This document shows positions 8,136-15,044 of a DNA stretch of 64,000 bases, piece after piece; positions within the stretch are counted from its first letter, which is position 1; the number at the start of each line of letters is the position of its first letter. This DNA is from JADJGC01 sp964576925 (lineage in GTDB: Bacteria > Zixibacteria > MSB-5A5 > CAIYYT01). A program made the translations under genes and the position numbers. The notes beneath the pieces are model-generated. The model worked only from the letters and a program-made list of their open reading frames with translations. It ran no database searches and had not been told where the DNA came from. The DNA is taken from contig CAZNWJ010000003.1 in assembly GCA_964576925.1 (NCBI GenBank), forward strand, positions 186,001-250,000, in the 5' to 3' direction.

Positions 8136-9425
8136 ATGATTTTCAAATATCTGGTTCTGGTCTTGGCTTCAGCGGTACTCATAGCCGGTACAGCGGAGGC
8201 CGCAGACAAGAAACTCTTCGTCGTCAATGGACTGGGAGAGACTCTTGACCTGGTCGACATGAATGACAGCACGACTGCGCTAAATCTTGACGAATTGGGG
8301 CTGTATCCGAACGACTTCATCGTCGCGGGCAATCGCGGCGTGGTCATCAATTCCGGGAGTAATGATCTCTACTTCTATGACTTGGCGACTCTGACCCGCG
8401 TTGATCAGTTGTTCCTCGGTGACGGGCGCAACCCCTATATCGGCGCCGTACTTTCCGACGATACTCTCTACATCACCAATCTGGTCGCATCGACAGTGAG
8501 CAAGGTGCAAGTGTCGACCGGAAGTCTGATCACCGAGATTCCTGTGGGAGATAGCGAGGATACCGACAGCCCGCAGGGCATAATCATCCGTGAACGGCGC
8601 GCCTACATCTGTCTCACGAGCTTCAATGCGCTTTTCGAGTATGATCAGGGAAAGGTCGAAGTTTGGGATCTCGATGCCGACACAATGCTCGCCCGGATCG
8701 GTGTAGGAGTCAATCCGCAGATCGCACGATTCGGTTATGACGGCTTTCTCTATGTCGTATGTACCGGTAACTATGCAAATATCGAGGGCCGCTTGTTTAA
8801 AATCGATCCTGTCAGCCTGGCTGCCGTCGACTCTCTTTATATCGGTGGAACGCCGGGCAGCGTTGCCATCACCAAAAATGGAATCGCATTCCTGACCGCT
8901 GGCGGCTGGCCACCGCCGCTTGCGGTCGACGGCAAAGGGCGGAGATATGAGGACCGACGCATCGAAAAGGCGCCGACCTCTGGTGGGCTCGTCTTCACAG
9001 TCAACTTGGAGAGTTGGGCGGTTCTTCACGGACCGGCTAATCCAGTCCTGACCGCCTGGGGAACAACTGCGATCCTTACGGTCTCGGATTCGACGGTCGT
9101 TGTCTGCAACTTCGCAGACGACACCATTACCGAAATCGACTCAAGCGGGGCAGTCTATTCAATCTTCGCGACCGGGGACGGCCCCACGGCAGTCGCGAAA
9201 TCGCCGAGTTGTTTCGTCCCGATTGGCGATGCGGATGGCAACGGAATCATTACGATATCTGATGCCGTCGCATTAATCAGTTACATCTTTGGCGGCGGTC
9301 CAGAGCCGGCCGTGGCCGGCTCTGGCGACGCTGACTGCAACAACATCATCACTATCTCGGATGCCGTGCACCTGATCACCTTCATCTTTGGTGGCGGACC
9401 GGGCACCTGTGGCTGCGCCGACTAA
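8136..9425 (+). CDS. secreted beta-propeller protein with two dockerin-like repeats
   Basis: The 429-residue protein has a signal peptide (1-22, ending GTAEA), a region of repeated about 45-residue units typical of YncE/DUF5074-type beta-propellers (LFVVNGLG, GVVINSGSNDLYFYD, LYITNLVASTVSKV, LYVVCTGNY, TTAILTVSDSTVVVCNF), and two C-terminal dockerin type I-like calcium-binding repeats (363-391 and 396-422). The ATG at 8136 has an AGGAG site 7 nt upstream. It lies 17 nt after the riboswitch-controlled receptor, so the same B12 signal probably controls it. In Bacteroides the propeller BtuG sits beside BtuB and captures cobalamin at the surface; a BtuG-like role is inferred from context and fold, not sequence identity. 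Confidence 0.75.
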   Translation: MIFKYLVLVLASAVLIAGTAEAADKKLFVVNGLGETLDLVDMNDSTTALNLDELGLYPNDFIVAGNRGVVINSGSNDLYFYDLATLTRVDQLFLGDGRNPYIGAVLSDDTLYITNLVASTVSKVQVSTGSLITEIPVGDSEDTDSPQGIIIRERRAYICLTSFNALFEYDQGKVEVWDLDADTMLARIGVGVNPQIARFGYDGFLYVVCTGNYANIEGRLFKIDPVSLAAVDSLYIGGTPGSVAITKNGIAFLTAGGWPPPLAVDGKGRRYEDRRIEKAPTSGGLVFTVNLESWAVLHGPANPVLTAWGTTAILTVSDSTVVVCNFADDTITEIDSSGAVYSIFATGDGPTAVAKSPSCFVPIGDADGNGIITISDAVALISYIFGGGPEPAVAGSGDADCNNIITISDAVHLITFIFGGGPGTCGCAD

Positions 9426-9441
9426 GTGACGCTCCCGCCAA

Positions 9442-9469
9442 CTCCCGCCTTGGCTCAATGAGGTGGGAG
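9442..9469 (+). terminator. hairpin downstream of the propeller gene
   Basis: CTCCCGCCT and AGGTGGGAG form a 9-bp stem with one G-U pair and a 10-nt loop, 17 nt after the stop codon. There is no T tract, so it may only stabilise the 3' end. Confidence 0.4.
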
Positions 9470-9588
9470 CCTGTACGCAAACGATTGCACAAAAACTGCT
9501 GAGATTCAAAATGAATCCCGGAGTCAATCAGGCCGATCGGAAAGACTAATTTTCCGGTCAGTAATCCATTGATTAACAACAGTATATG

Positions 9589-9606
9589 GTCGCTCATTAA
9601 AGCGAC
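9589..9606 (+). promoter_or_regulatory. perfect dyad upstream of the sigma54 promoter
   Basis: GTCGCT-N6-AGCGAC is a perfect inverted repeat ending 14 nt upstream of the -24 element at 9621. It could bind an activator or another regulator; its closeness to the promoter is unusual for a sigma54 enhancer. Confidence 0.35.
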
Positions 9607-9620
9607 AACTTACTCTAATT

Positions 9621-9636
9621 TGGCACCACAATTGCT
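9621..9636 (+). promoter_or_regulatory. sigma54 (-24/-12) promoter
   Basis: TGGCACCACAATTGCT matches the RpoN consensus TGGCACG-N4-TTGCW at all but one position, with the invariant GG (9622-9623) and GC (9634-9635) separated by exactly 10 nt. The predicted transcript start is near 9647. An NtrC-family activator that would be needed for such a promoter is encoded in this window at 53242-54684, though no direct link is shown. Confidence 0.75.
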
Positions 9637-9646
9637 TGTTACACTC

Positions 9647-9763
9647 AATTGCGGACTTCCGAGCCTGACTTCGAAAACGCGGGTTTTTGGGAGTGGTGCG
9701 CGCCGGACCAACCGGCCGCCCGAAGTTGACTTCGGGTATCCCCCCTCCACCACTCCCTTTTTT
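9647..9763 (+). ncRNA. candidate structured RNA or attenuator leader
   Basis: From the predicted sigma54 start, the transcript would fold into a three-way junction: an outer 10-bp stem GGGAGTGGTG (9689-9698) with CACCACTCCC (9748-9757), and two inner hairpins, GCCGG-ACCAA-CCGGC (9702-9716) and CCCGAAG-TTGA-CTTCGGG (9719-9736). Six T follow at once (9758-9763), as in an intrinsic terminator. It may be a small RNA of about 115 nt or a leader attenuating the deacetylase gene 58 nt downstream. I do not recognise an Rfam family. Confidence 0.5.
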
Positions 9764-9820
9764 ATTCGATCCTCTCCGGCTCTGCTTGCCACAGCCTCGA
9801 TTCGGGCATATTATCTTGAG

Positions 9821-10735
9821 ATGAATCTCTTTGTTCCGCCGGACGCCTACCGCATCGGTCATTTCTCCGGAACTCTTGCCGAACATCTGGGCTATTCTCG
9901 CGAACAAGTCCTCGTCATCATCAATGCAGACGACCTTGGTTTGACGGAATCCGTCAACAAGTCTATTGAAGAGCTGTTTGCCGCCGGAAAGGTGAGTTCT
10001 ACGACTCTGATGGTCACCGGCTGCGCCTATCCGGAAGCCGTTCGAAAGGTTACGACCGGGTCGATAGGCGACTGCGGATTGCATCTGACGCTAACCTCCT
10101 CGCTGCCGGATGCGCCGGCCCGCCCCATTTTGCGTCAGGGGCAAGTGCCGTCGGTTACCGATCCTCGCGGCTATCTCTACCTTGACCGGGACGATTTTTT
10201 CCGTGCCGCGACGCCTGCTGAAGCCGAAATGGAAGCCACGGCACAAATCGAAAAAGCTCTGGCAGACGGCGTAGACCTGACTCACCTCGATAGTCATGAA
10301 GGGACGCTCCAACTGCGCCCCGAATTCGCCGAGGTCTATCTGCGCCTGGCTGAACGCTTTCGATTACCGATCCGGATGGGGTCGCGCGTGGTATTGCGCC
10401 AGATTGGGTATTCCGACGAGTGGCTGCTCCGGGCGCGCAAGGCCGGACTGCATTTTCCCGACAACTTCATCTACATTCCCATTGATGCCTTTAAGTCGTA
10501 CGAAGAGAAGTCAGCCTATATCCTGACTGTCCTCGACAACCTTCCACCGGGTGTCACTGAACTCTATTTTCATCCCGCCCGGGTTGGCAGTGAGCCGCAG
10601 CAATCCAATCAAACCTGGACGGTGCGCGGATGGGACTACCAGATTCTGACTGCGCCAGAAACAGCTTCGGCACTGGCTCGACGATCGGCAAAGTTGATTA
10701 GTTTCCGCCCGCTGCGCGACTTAGTTCGCGCCTAA
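9821..10735 (+). CDS. YdjC/ChbG/HpnK-family carbohydrate deacetylase
   Basis: The 304-residue protein carries the family's metal-binding and catalytic motifs: NADDLG (35-40), GLHLTL, LTHLDSHEG and the late YFHPAR. Family members are TIM-barrel-like deacetylases of chitooligosaccharides, hopanoid GlcNAc or similar N-acetyl sugars. The frame is open upstream to 9569, but that stretch overlaps the sigma54 promoter and structured RNA, so the ATG at 9821 is preferred even though its ribosome binding site is weak. The substrate is unknown; no chitin or hopanoid genes are adjacent. Confidence 0.85.
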   Translation: MNLFVPPDAYRIGHFSGTLAEHLGYSREQVLVIINADDLGLTESVNKSIEELFAAGKVSSTTLMVTGCAYPEAVRKVTTGSIGDCGLHLTLTSSLPDAPARPILRQGQVPSVTDPRGYLYLDRDDFFRAATPAEAEMEATAQIEKALADGVDLTHLDSHEGTLQLRPEFAEVYLRLAERFRLPIRMGSRVVLRQIGYSDEWLLRARKAGLHFPDNFIYIPIDAFKSYEEKSAYILTVLDNLPPGVTELYFHPARVGSEPQQSNQTWTVRGWDYQILTAPETASALARRSAKLISFRPLRDLVRA

Positions 10736-10785
10736 TGACTCTTCCTCCCGCACAGAGTATTCAGAGCTAATTCCCCATAAAGGAA

Positions 10786-10815
10786 GACCGGGTTGGCTTT
10801 TCAACCAACCCGGTC
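10786..10815. terminator. bidirectional-type hairpin between convergent genes
   Basis: GACCGGGTTGG and CCAACCCGGTC form a perfect 11-bp stem with an 8-nt loop containing T4. On the minus strand it is followed by a T/C-rich stretch. It lies between the deacetylase gene and the citrate synthase gene, which converge. Confidence 0.6.
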
Positions 10816-10837
10816 CGTTGGGTACAGGGTAGGATAA

Positions 10838-10926
10838 GGAAGGGTCCCCGGGGAGCAACCTGAAGCGATTAACCCCAGGCCCTTCCGGTAGGATTACTAT
10901 AGAATCGTCAACATCGGGCGATGTTG
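10838..10926. other. further structured intergenic DNA between convergent genes
   Basis: GGAAGGG (10838-10844) pairs with CCCTTCC (10880-10886) around a CCCCGGGG-containing interior, and a separate perfect dyad, CAACATCG-GG-CGATGTTG, occupies 10909-10926. Both are downstream of the two convergent genes. They may be 3' UTR structures, a protein-binding dyad or part of a small unannotated RNA; no promoter was convincing. Confidence 0.4.
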
Positions 10927-10986
10927 TATGATCTCAATGTCAACTACCAATTGTAACATCCGCAGCAACTCAAAGTTCCAGTTGTC

Positions 10987-12288
10987 TTACTTGATCTGCG
11001 CTTTGAGCCACTTCGTCGTTACCGACTTCGGACGTTCAATCGGCCAGCCCATGGCACGCGCCACGACCGCCTGGGCGCAAACACCCAGAGCGCGCGAGAC
11101 GCTGAACAGGACTGTGTAATAATCAAACTCGGTCAGGCCAAAGTGATAGAGCAGGGCACCGGAGCCGGCATCAACGTTCGGCCACGGATCCTTGATCTTC
11201 TGCACCTGCTGCAACACACCCGGCACGGTATTGAATACGCGTTCAACAATCTGGAAGACCTCGTCCTGCGCGATATGCTGCTTGCCCCATTCGAGGAAGG
11301 CCGCAAAGCGCGGATCGGTGATACGAAGCACGGCGTGTCCGTAGCCCGGAACCACCTTGCCCGAATTCAGTGTTTCCCACGCGAACTGCTTGAGCTGCTC
11401 TTCGGTCGGGACGCCGTTGAATTTCTTCTTCACATCCAGAATCCAGTGCAGGCATTCCTGATTGGCCAGACCGTGAAGCGGACCCGCCAGGCCGTTCAAG
11501 CCGGCCGAGAGCGAGTAGTACAAATCGGAAAGCGCCGAGTTGACGCAGAAGGTCGTGTGCGCGCTGACGTTGCCGGATTCGTGATCGGAGTGCAGCACCA
11601 GGTAAAGGCGCATGCAATCGGAGAACTTGCCGCCCGGATCGGGAAGACCGAGCATCTTGACATAGTTTTCCGACCAGGAGAGCTTCGGGTCGGCCGCGAT
11701 ACGCGCGCCCTTGCCGAAACGCATCCGGTAGACGCCAGCGGCGATTTCGGGGAGGCGGGCGATGATATCGAGGGCGTCTTCCAGCGTCCAAATCCAGTAG
11801 TCGCTCTTCGGCATGCCCTGGTCGTAGTGCATGCGGAACTTGGATTCTTTCTCCATTACCAATATGGCAGTGTTGAACATCGCCATCGGATGCGAATCCT
11901 TCGGCATCGCTTCAAGCACTTTCCACACGTACTCGGGAACTTTCGCGCGCGACTTGAGGTCTTTGTCGAGGTCGGCAACCTGTTCCTTGGTCGGAAGCTC
12001 GCCGGTCAACAGCAGCCAGAAGGTTTCTTCCGGGGTTTTGTTGACGAGATCGCCGACGGGGATGCCGCGGATGATCAGTCCCTTATCCGGCGGGACTTCC
12101 GAGGTGTCGCAAACCAGTCCCTTAACGCCACGCATACCGCCATAGGCTTGTTCGATGGTCACATCGGAAATCTTCAGATCGCCGAATTGCTTGACCATTT
12201 CCCGAATTTCCGTCGCCTTTTTCGGAAACTCAGCCGTCAATTTTTCTCTGAGTGCTGTCATTTTCACATCTTGTGCTACGGTTGCCAT
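10987..12288 (-). CDS. gltA: citrate synthase, eukaryotic (mitochondrial) type
   Basis: The 433-residue enzyme condenses acetyl-CoA and oxaloacetate to citrate in the TCA cycle. It carries the mitochondrial-type signatures HSDHESGNVSAHTT and GLNGLAGPLHGLANQE, the catalytic His of YGHAVLR and a GSGALLYHFGL C-terminal region, and it has the N-terminal helical extension of that class rather than the shorter bacterial type II layout. The start ATG at 12286-12288 follows a GGAGG site. It is a single gene with a strong upstream promoter and a CRP-type palindrome, so carbon or energy control is likely. Confidence 0.95.
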   Translation of the reverse strand: MATVAQDVKMTALREKLTAEFPKKATEIREMVKQFGDLKISDVTIEQAYGGMRGVKGLVCDTSEVPPDKGLIIRGIPVGDLVNKTPEETFWLLLTGELPTKEQVADLDKDLKSRAKVPEYVWKVLEAMPKDSHPMAMFNTAILVMEKESKFRMHYDQGMPKSDYWIWTLEDALDIIARLPEIAAGVYRMRFGKGARIAADPKLSWSENYVKMLGLPDPGGKFSDCMRLYLVLHSDHESGNVSAHTTFCVNSALSDLYYSLSAGLNGLAGPLHGLANQECLHWILDVKKKFNGVPTEEQLKQFAWETLNSGKVVPGYGHAVLRITDPRFAAFLEWGKQHIAQDEVFQIVERVFNTVPGVLQQVQKIKDPWPNVDAGSGALLYHFGLTEFDYYTVLFSVSRALGVCAQAVVARAMGWPIERPKSVTTKWLKAQIK

Positions 12289-12365
12289 CTATACCTCCAT
12301 CCGCCGGTCTGAGCGAAGGGCTTAGTTGGAGGCCGCTATCGAATCGCCCAACCGGGCGCGGGTTA

Positions 12366-12381
12366 TGTGAATAAATTCACA
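12366..12381 (-). promoter_or_regulatory. perfect CRP/FNR-family palindrome in the gltA leader
   Basis: TGTGA-ATAAAT-TCACA matches the enterobacterial CRP consensus TGTGA-N6-TCACA exactly. Its centre lies about 14 nt downstream of the expected gltA transcript start, a position that would favour repression. The cognate regulator is not in the window. Confidence 0.65.
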
Positions 12382-12394
12382 ATTCTATCTGTCC

Positions 12395-12423
12395 TATATA
12401 CGTATGAGGGTAAATCTTGTCAA
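12395..12423 (-). promoter_or_regulatory. sigma70-type promoter of gltA
   Basis: On the minus strand TTGACA (12418-12423) and TATATA (12395-12400) are separated by 17 nt. The predicted start is near 12388, giving a 5' UTR of about 100 nt that contains the CRP-type palindrome. Confidence 0.7.
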
Positions 12424-12671
12424 GAATTATTTGGGGTTTTTTCCGGGGAGAGAACCGTAAGTAGTGAGGGTCACCATGCGGCTGGCCTGCATTCTGAAGT
12501 AGGATTTCTTAAGGGTTCGGTTGGTCGATGGTTTGTCAGTTCCACGACTAGCAACAGTCTCAGCGGGCCTCGCCGCTCAATGAGGATCGAGTTCTTTCGA
12601 TTACCGAGCGGCGAAAGCTGTCCAGGTGATTTTCAGTAACTACGATTGCGGCAGAAGCGACGAGAATCGTC
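12424..12671. other. intergenic region with no recognised gene
   Basis: Between the gltA promoter and the direct repeat at 12672 I see no convincing gene, RNA or terminator. A 90-codon plus-strand frame starting at 12367 begins inside the gltA control region and has no ribosome binding site. Confidence 0.5.
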
Positions 12672-12708
12672 CCCACCCTCCGCTGGCGCTCCGGGTGGGC
12701 TACCGGCT
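12672..12708 (+). repeat. REP-like repeat, copy 1
   Basis: The 37-bp unit begins CCCACCCTCCGCTGGCGCTC and ends GGGCTACCGGCT; CCCACCC can pair with GGGTGGG, so it is palindromic. It abuts the stop codon of the lipoprotein gene. A second copy in the same orientation with one mismatch is at 14042-14078. Confidence 0.8.
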
Positions 12709-13790
12709 TATTTTGAAATTGGTTTTGGCCCGATCGCAATGCTGGTAGGCAGGCGATCGAACTTCGGAAAGAGCACTTTAGTGATACGTTTGGTCTTCGT
12801 GCCGATGTGAATCACCGAGCCCTCTTGAACACCGAAATAGCCCGTTCGGACATATACTGCCGACCCATCTGGAGTAAATTCCAGTCCATGAGCATCGGGT
12901 GGAATACCCAGCGGGGTCAGCACCTGCCGCAGCGAAACGCTGTACAGCAAGGTCCCTTTGTCTGCGTCAAAGACATAGATTACATCGGGAAAACCAGAGC
13001 CGAACGGATTAGGATCAGCGTCGACGACCCAGACTTCATGACCCTGCGGGTGAACGCGGACGTCACCGAGTGACCCCTCCAGGCTAAATTGACTCGCAAC
13101 CGAATCGCCCTCCAGATCATAGATATAGAAGAGGTTGCCAATGGAAGTCTCGGCCAACCCATACAGCAAGGTTGCTTCGCGATCAACGTCGCACTTGCGA
13201 AGAATCTGAATGTCTGCAAGGATAATCTGCCATTTTCTGGCGATCCGTAAGGAGTCGATATCGACCAGAACTAATGAATCAGCAGACCAAACTCCATAGA
13301 ACGCCCTTCCCGATCTTGTTGGACGAGCATTATAAGGGACTCCCGGAGGTCCACTGTACTTGAGTGACAACGACGGCAACAAGTAAATACTGACAATGCT
13401 CCCTTGGCCTCGAATCAACAATTCGTTTGAGTTACCCAAGAACTCTCCACTTCCATAACCTGGGAGCTCTGCGAGTAATTGCATTGTCGATGCTTCAAAC
13501 AAGCGAATCGTTCCGCCACCCATGTTTGCCGTGAAGTAATGGCCGTCTGGTGAAACTGACACGTCAAAAACCATCGACCCCGGCGTCAACACGCTGTCTA
13601 TCAACGAGTCAGTCTTGGTGTCAAACACGTACACACCCGGTGTTGGCTCATCCATGGCTACATAGAGCCGGCCATCGTAAGGACAATCTGAACACTCGGC
13701 CGGCGGGCATGTCGGGCAGTCCTCGTTACAACTCAGCAGCCACGTTGCGGCTATGACCAATGCGAAGAACGAGTAAAGAAGCTGTTTCAC
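12708..13790 (-). CDS. lipoprotein with YncE-like beta-propeller
   Basis: The 360-residue protein has a lipoprotein signal (LLSC, Cys21), then a Cys-rich linker (Cys21, 25, 28, 33 and 36), then repeated beta-propeller units (RLYVAMDEP, VFDVSVSPDGHYFTAN, DVRVHPQGHEVWVVD, HGLEFTPDGSAVYVRTG) like YncE/SMP-30-type seven-bladed propellers. It would sit on a membrane surface; ligand and role are unknown. The ATG at 13788-13790 has an AAAGGAGG site. The gene is alone and is flanked on both sides by direct copies of a REP-like repeat. It is distinct from the dockerin-bearing propeller at 8136, which has no lipid anchor. Confidence 0.8.
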   Translation of the reverse strand: MKQLLYSFFALVIAATWLLSCNEDCPTCPPAECSDCPYDGRLYVAMDEPTPGVYVFDTKTDSLIDSVLTPGSMVFDVSVSPDGHYFTANMGGGTIRLFEASTMQLLAELPGYGSGEFLGNSNELLIRGQGSIVSIYLLPSLSLKYSGPPGVPYNARPTRSGRAFYGVWSADSLVLVDIDSLRIARKWQIILADIQILRKCDVDREATLLYGLAETSIGNLFYIYDLEGDSVASQFSLEGSLGDVRVHPQGHEVWVVDADPNPFGSGFPDVIYVFDADKGTLLYSVSLRQVLTPLGIPPDAHGLEFTPDGSAVYVRTGYFGVQEGSVIHIGTKTKRITKVLFPKFDRLPTSIAIGPKPISK

Positions 13791-14041
13791 ATAGGTATCC
13801 TCCTTTCAGAGCTAAGACGTGTTACAGATTGAGTTATCCAACCTTGAACACGATAATCGTTAGAAATATCCATAATGTAACTCGCGTGAAAACTTCTTCT
13901 CTTTAAATCCCAATATCATCCTAGCCTGACGGGTCGCTCATGGCCCTTTGATCGCGTGCGTTGTGTTTGATTGGTTGTACAAATGCTAAACGAGGAACCA
14001 GAGGCTGTCAAGAGAATTCAGAGCCGAAGAATGAAGAGAAA
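13791..14041. other. upstream region of the lipoprotein gene
   Basis: This AT-richer stretch must hold the minus-strand promoter of the lipoprotein gene, but I could not choose one convincing -35/-10 pair. No gene or RNA is seen. Confidence 0.4.
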
Positions 14042-14078
14042 CCCACCCTCCGCTGGCGCTCCGTGTGGGCTACCGGCT
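14042..14078 (+). repeat. REP-like repeat, copy 2
   Basis: This is the same 37-bp unit as at 12672-12708 with a single G to T change that breaks the last pair of its stem. The two copies are direct repeats 1.37 kb apart and bracket one gene. Confidence 0.8.
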
Positions 14079-14126
14079 CAAGGTGAGGGTTGTTGCGAAT
14101 AGATTGAAACTCTCTTATTGTCCCTC

Positions 14127-14438
14127 ATGCCCTGTATCTTCTGTCATATCATCGAAGGCAAAGCGCCGACGAAAATCTTCTACCAGGATGACAACGTCAT
14201 CGTCTTTCATGACATCGCACCCAAGGCACCGATACACCTTTTGATTTGCCCAAAAACACATCACGAAAACTTCGTGAGCGCACCGCCGGAAGTGCACCAA
14301 CAGCTTGCGCAGGCGGTCAGAACGGTCAGCGAAATGCTGGGCGAGCGAGGCAGCGATTTTCGCATCCAGATCAACAACGGTCCCGGCTCGGGGCAAATCG
14401 TGTTTCACCTGCATTACCATTTTCTCGCCTGGGGCTAA
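14127..14438 (+). CDS. HIT-family nucleotide hydrolase (HinT-like)
   Basis: The 103-residue protein has the HinT layout: a zinc-type CIFCHII start (Cys3 and Cys6), an NVIVFHDIAPKAPIHLLICPK core and the histidine triad HLHYH (94-98). HinT enzymes hydrolyse adenosine phosphoramidates and acyl- or aminoacyl-adenylates. The usual C-terminal tail is short here. A TTG three codons upstream is an alternative start, but the ATG at 14127 gives the family's standard MxCIFC N-terminus. Its neighbours do not suggest a pathway. Confidence 0.92.
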   Translation: MPCIFCHIIEGKAPTKIFYQDDNVIVFHDIAPKAPIHLLICPKTHHENFVSAPPEVHQQLAQAVRTVSEMLGERGSDFRIQINNGPGSGQIVFHLHYHFLAWG

Positions 14439-14506
14439 GCCGCCAGCCCGTCTTTTCCGATCTAAATGAGCGTGCCGTGATTATTCGGGGCGCGGTACGA
14501 ATTGCT

Positions 14507-15037
14507 ATGAAATACAAGTCGTTTACATGTGCATGCCTGCTACTTTTGTGGCTCGCCTTTCCTGCTCGGGCGCACGACCTGAGCGAAGCGGGCAGGCTCT
14601 CGTGGCAGTGTCTGCTCGGTATCGGTGCGCAGAAGGGCGCAGGATCGAACCTCCACCTGCTTGCGGGTACCGGGCCATCGTTCGGCTTCGGGCAGCATCT
14701 GGCACTGGAAGTTGTGCCGGTGTTTTCCGGCATCGTAAGTAAAGGGGAATCGGGTGGGAGCTATCTCTTTGATGTCCCGCTCGCACTCACAGGGTATTTT
14801 CGGGCTTCTGAATCGATCAACCTTGCTGTGGGCGGGGGTATTGGCGCGGGCTTCTCCGACATGGCGGAGTGGCAGAAATCAAACCGCGCCTTGACCGGGC
14901 ACCTCATGTTTGCCCTTGCGTGGCATGACTCAATCTCAAGCCTTGGCAGTGTCGAACTCCGCCTGACCAAAGCCTCGACCAGCACCGGCAATGTCACTTT
15001 GATCTACATCATGGCGCGTTGCGCACTGGCTCTGTAA
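14507..15037 (+). CDS. small exported protein, probably an outer membrane barrel
   Basis: The 176-residue protein has a clear signal peptide (1-23, ending FPARA) and then alternating hydrophobic strands with a Gly-rich turn pattern (LLAGTGPSFGFGQHLALEVVP, broken here; AVGGGIGAGF; HLMFALAWHD; GSVELRLTK), typical of eight-stranded outer membrane barrels. It does not end in Phe. The ATG at 14507 starts the signal; the frame is open upstream but overlaps the HIT gene. Function is not recognised. Its stop is 7 bp from the end of the convergent protease gene. Confidence 0.6.
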   Translation: MKYKSFTCACLLLLWLAFPARAHDLSEAGRLSWQCLLGIGAQKGAGSNLHLLAGTGPSFGFGQHLALEVVPVFSGIVSKGESGGSYLFDVPLALTGYFRASESINLAVGGGIGAGFSDMAEWQKSNRALTGHLMFALAWHDSISSLGSVELRLTKASTSTGNVTLIYIMARCALAL

Positions 15038-15044
15038 GCCGGGC

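Noticed and set aside
9689..9757. The three-way junction as a tRNA or SRP RNA
   Set aside because: It lacks the T-loop GGTTC sequence and anticodon-arm geometry of tRNA and the conserved GGAAG-type SRP tetraloop region.
11143..12312. A 389-codon plus-strand frame opposite gltA
   Set aside because: Antisense shadow of citrate synthase with no ribosome binding site or recognisable domain.
12367..12639. A 90-codon plus-strand frame upstream of gltA
   Set aside because: It starts within the gltA operator and promoter, has no ribosome binding site and no protein-like pattern.
13960..13990. TTGG-N10-GC in front of the lipoprotein gene region as a sigma54 promoter
   Set aside because: Only the GG and GC dinucleotides fit; the rest departs from the consensus and it points away from the lipoprotein gene.
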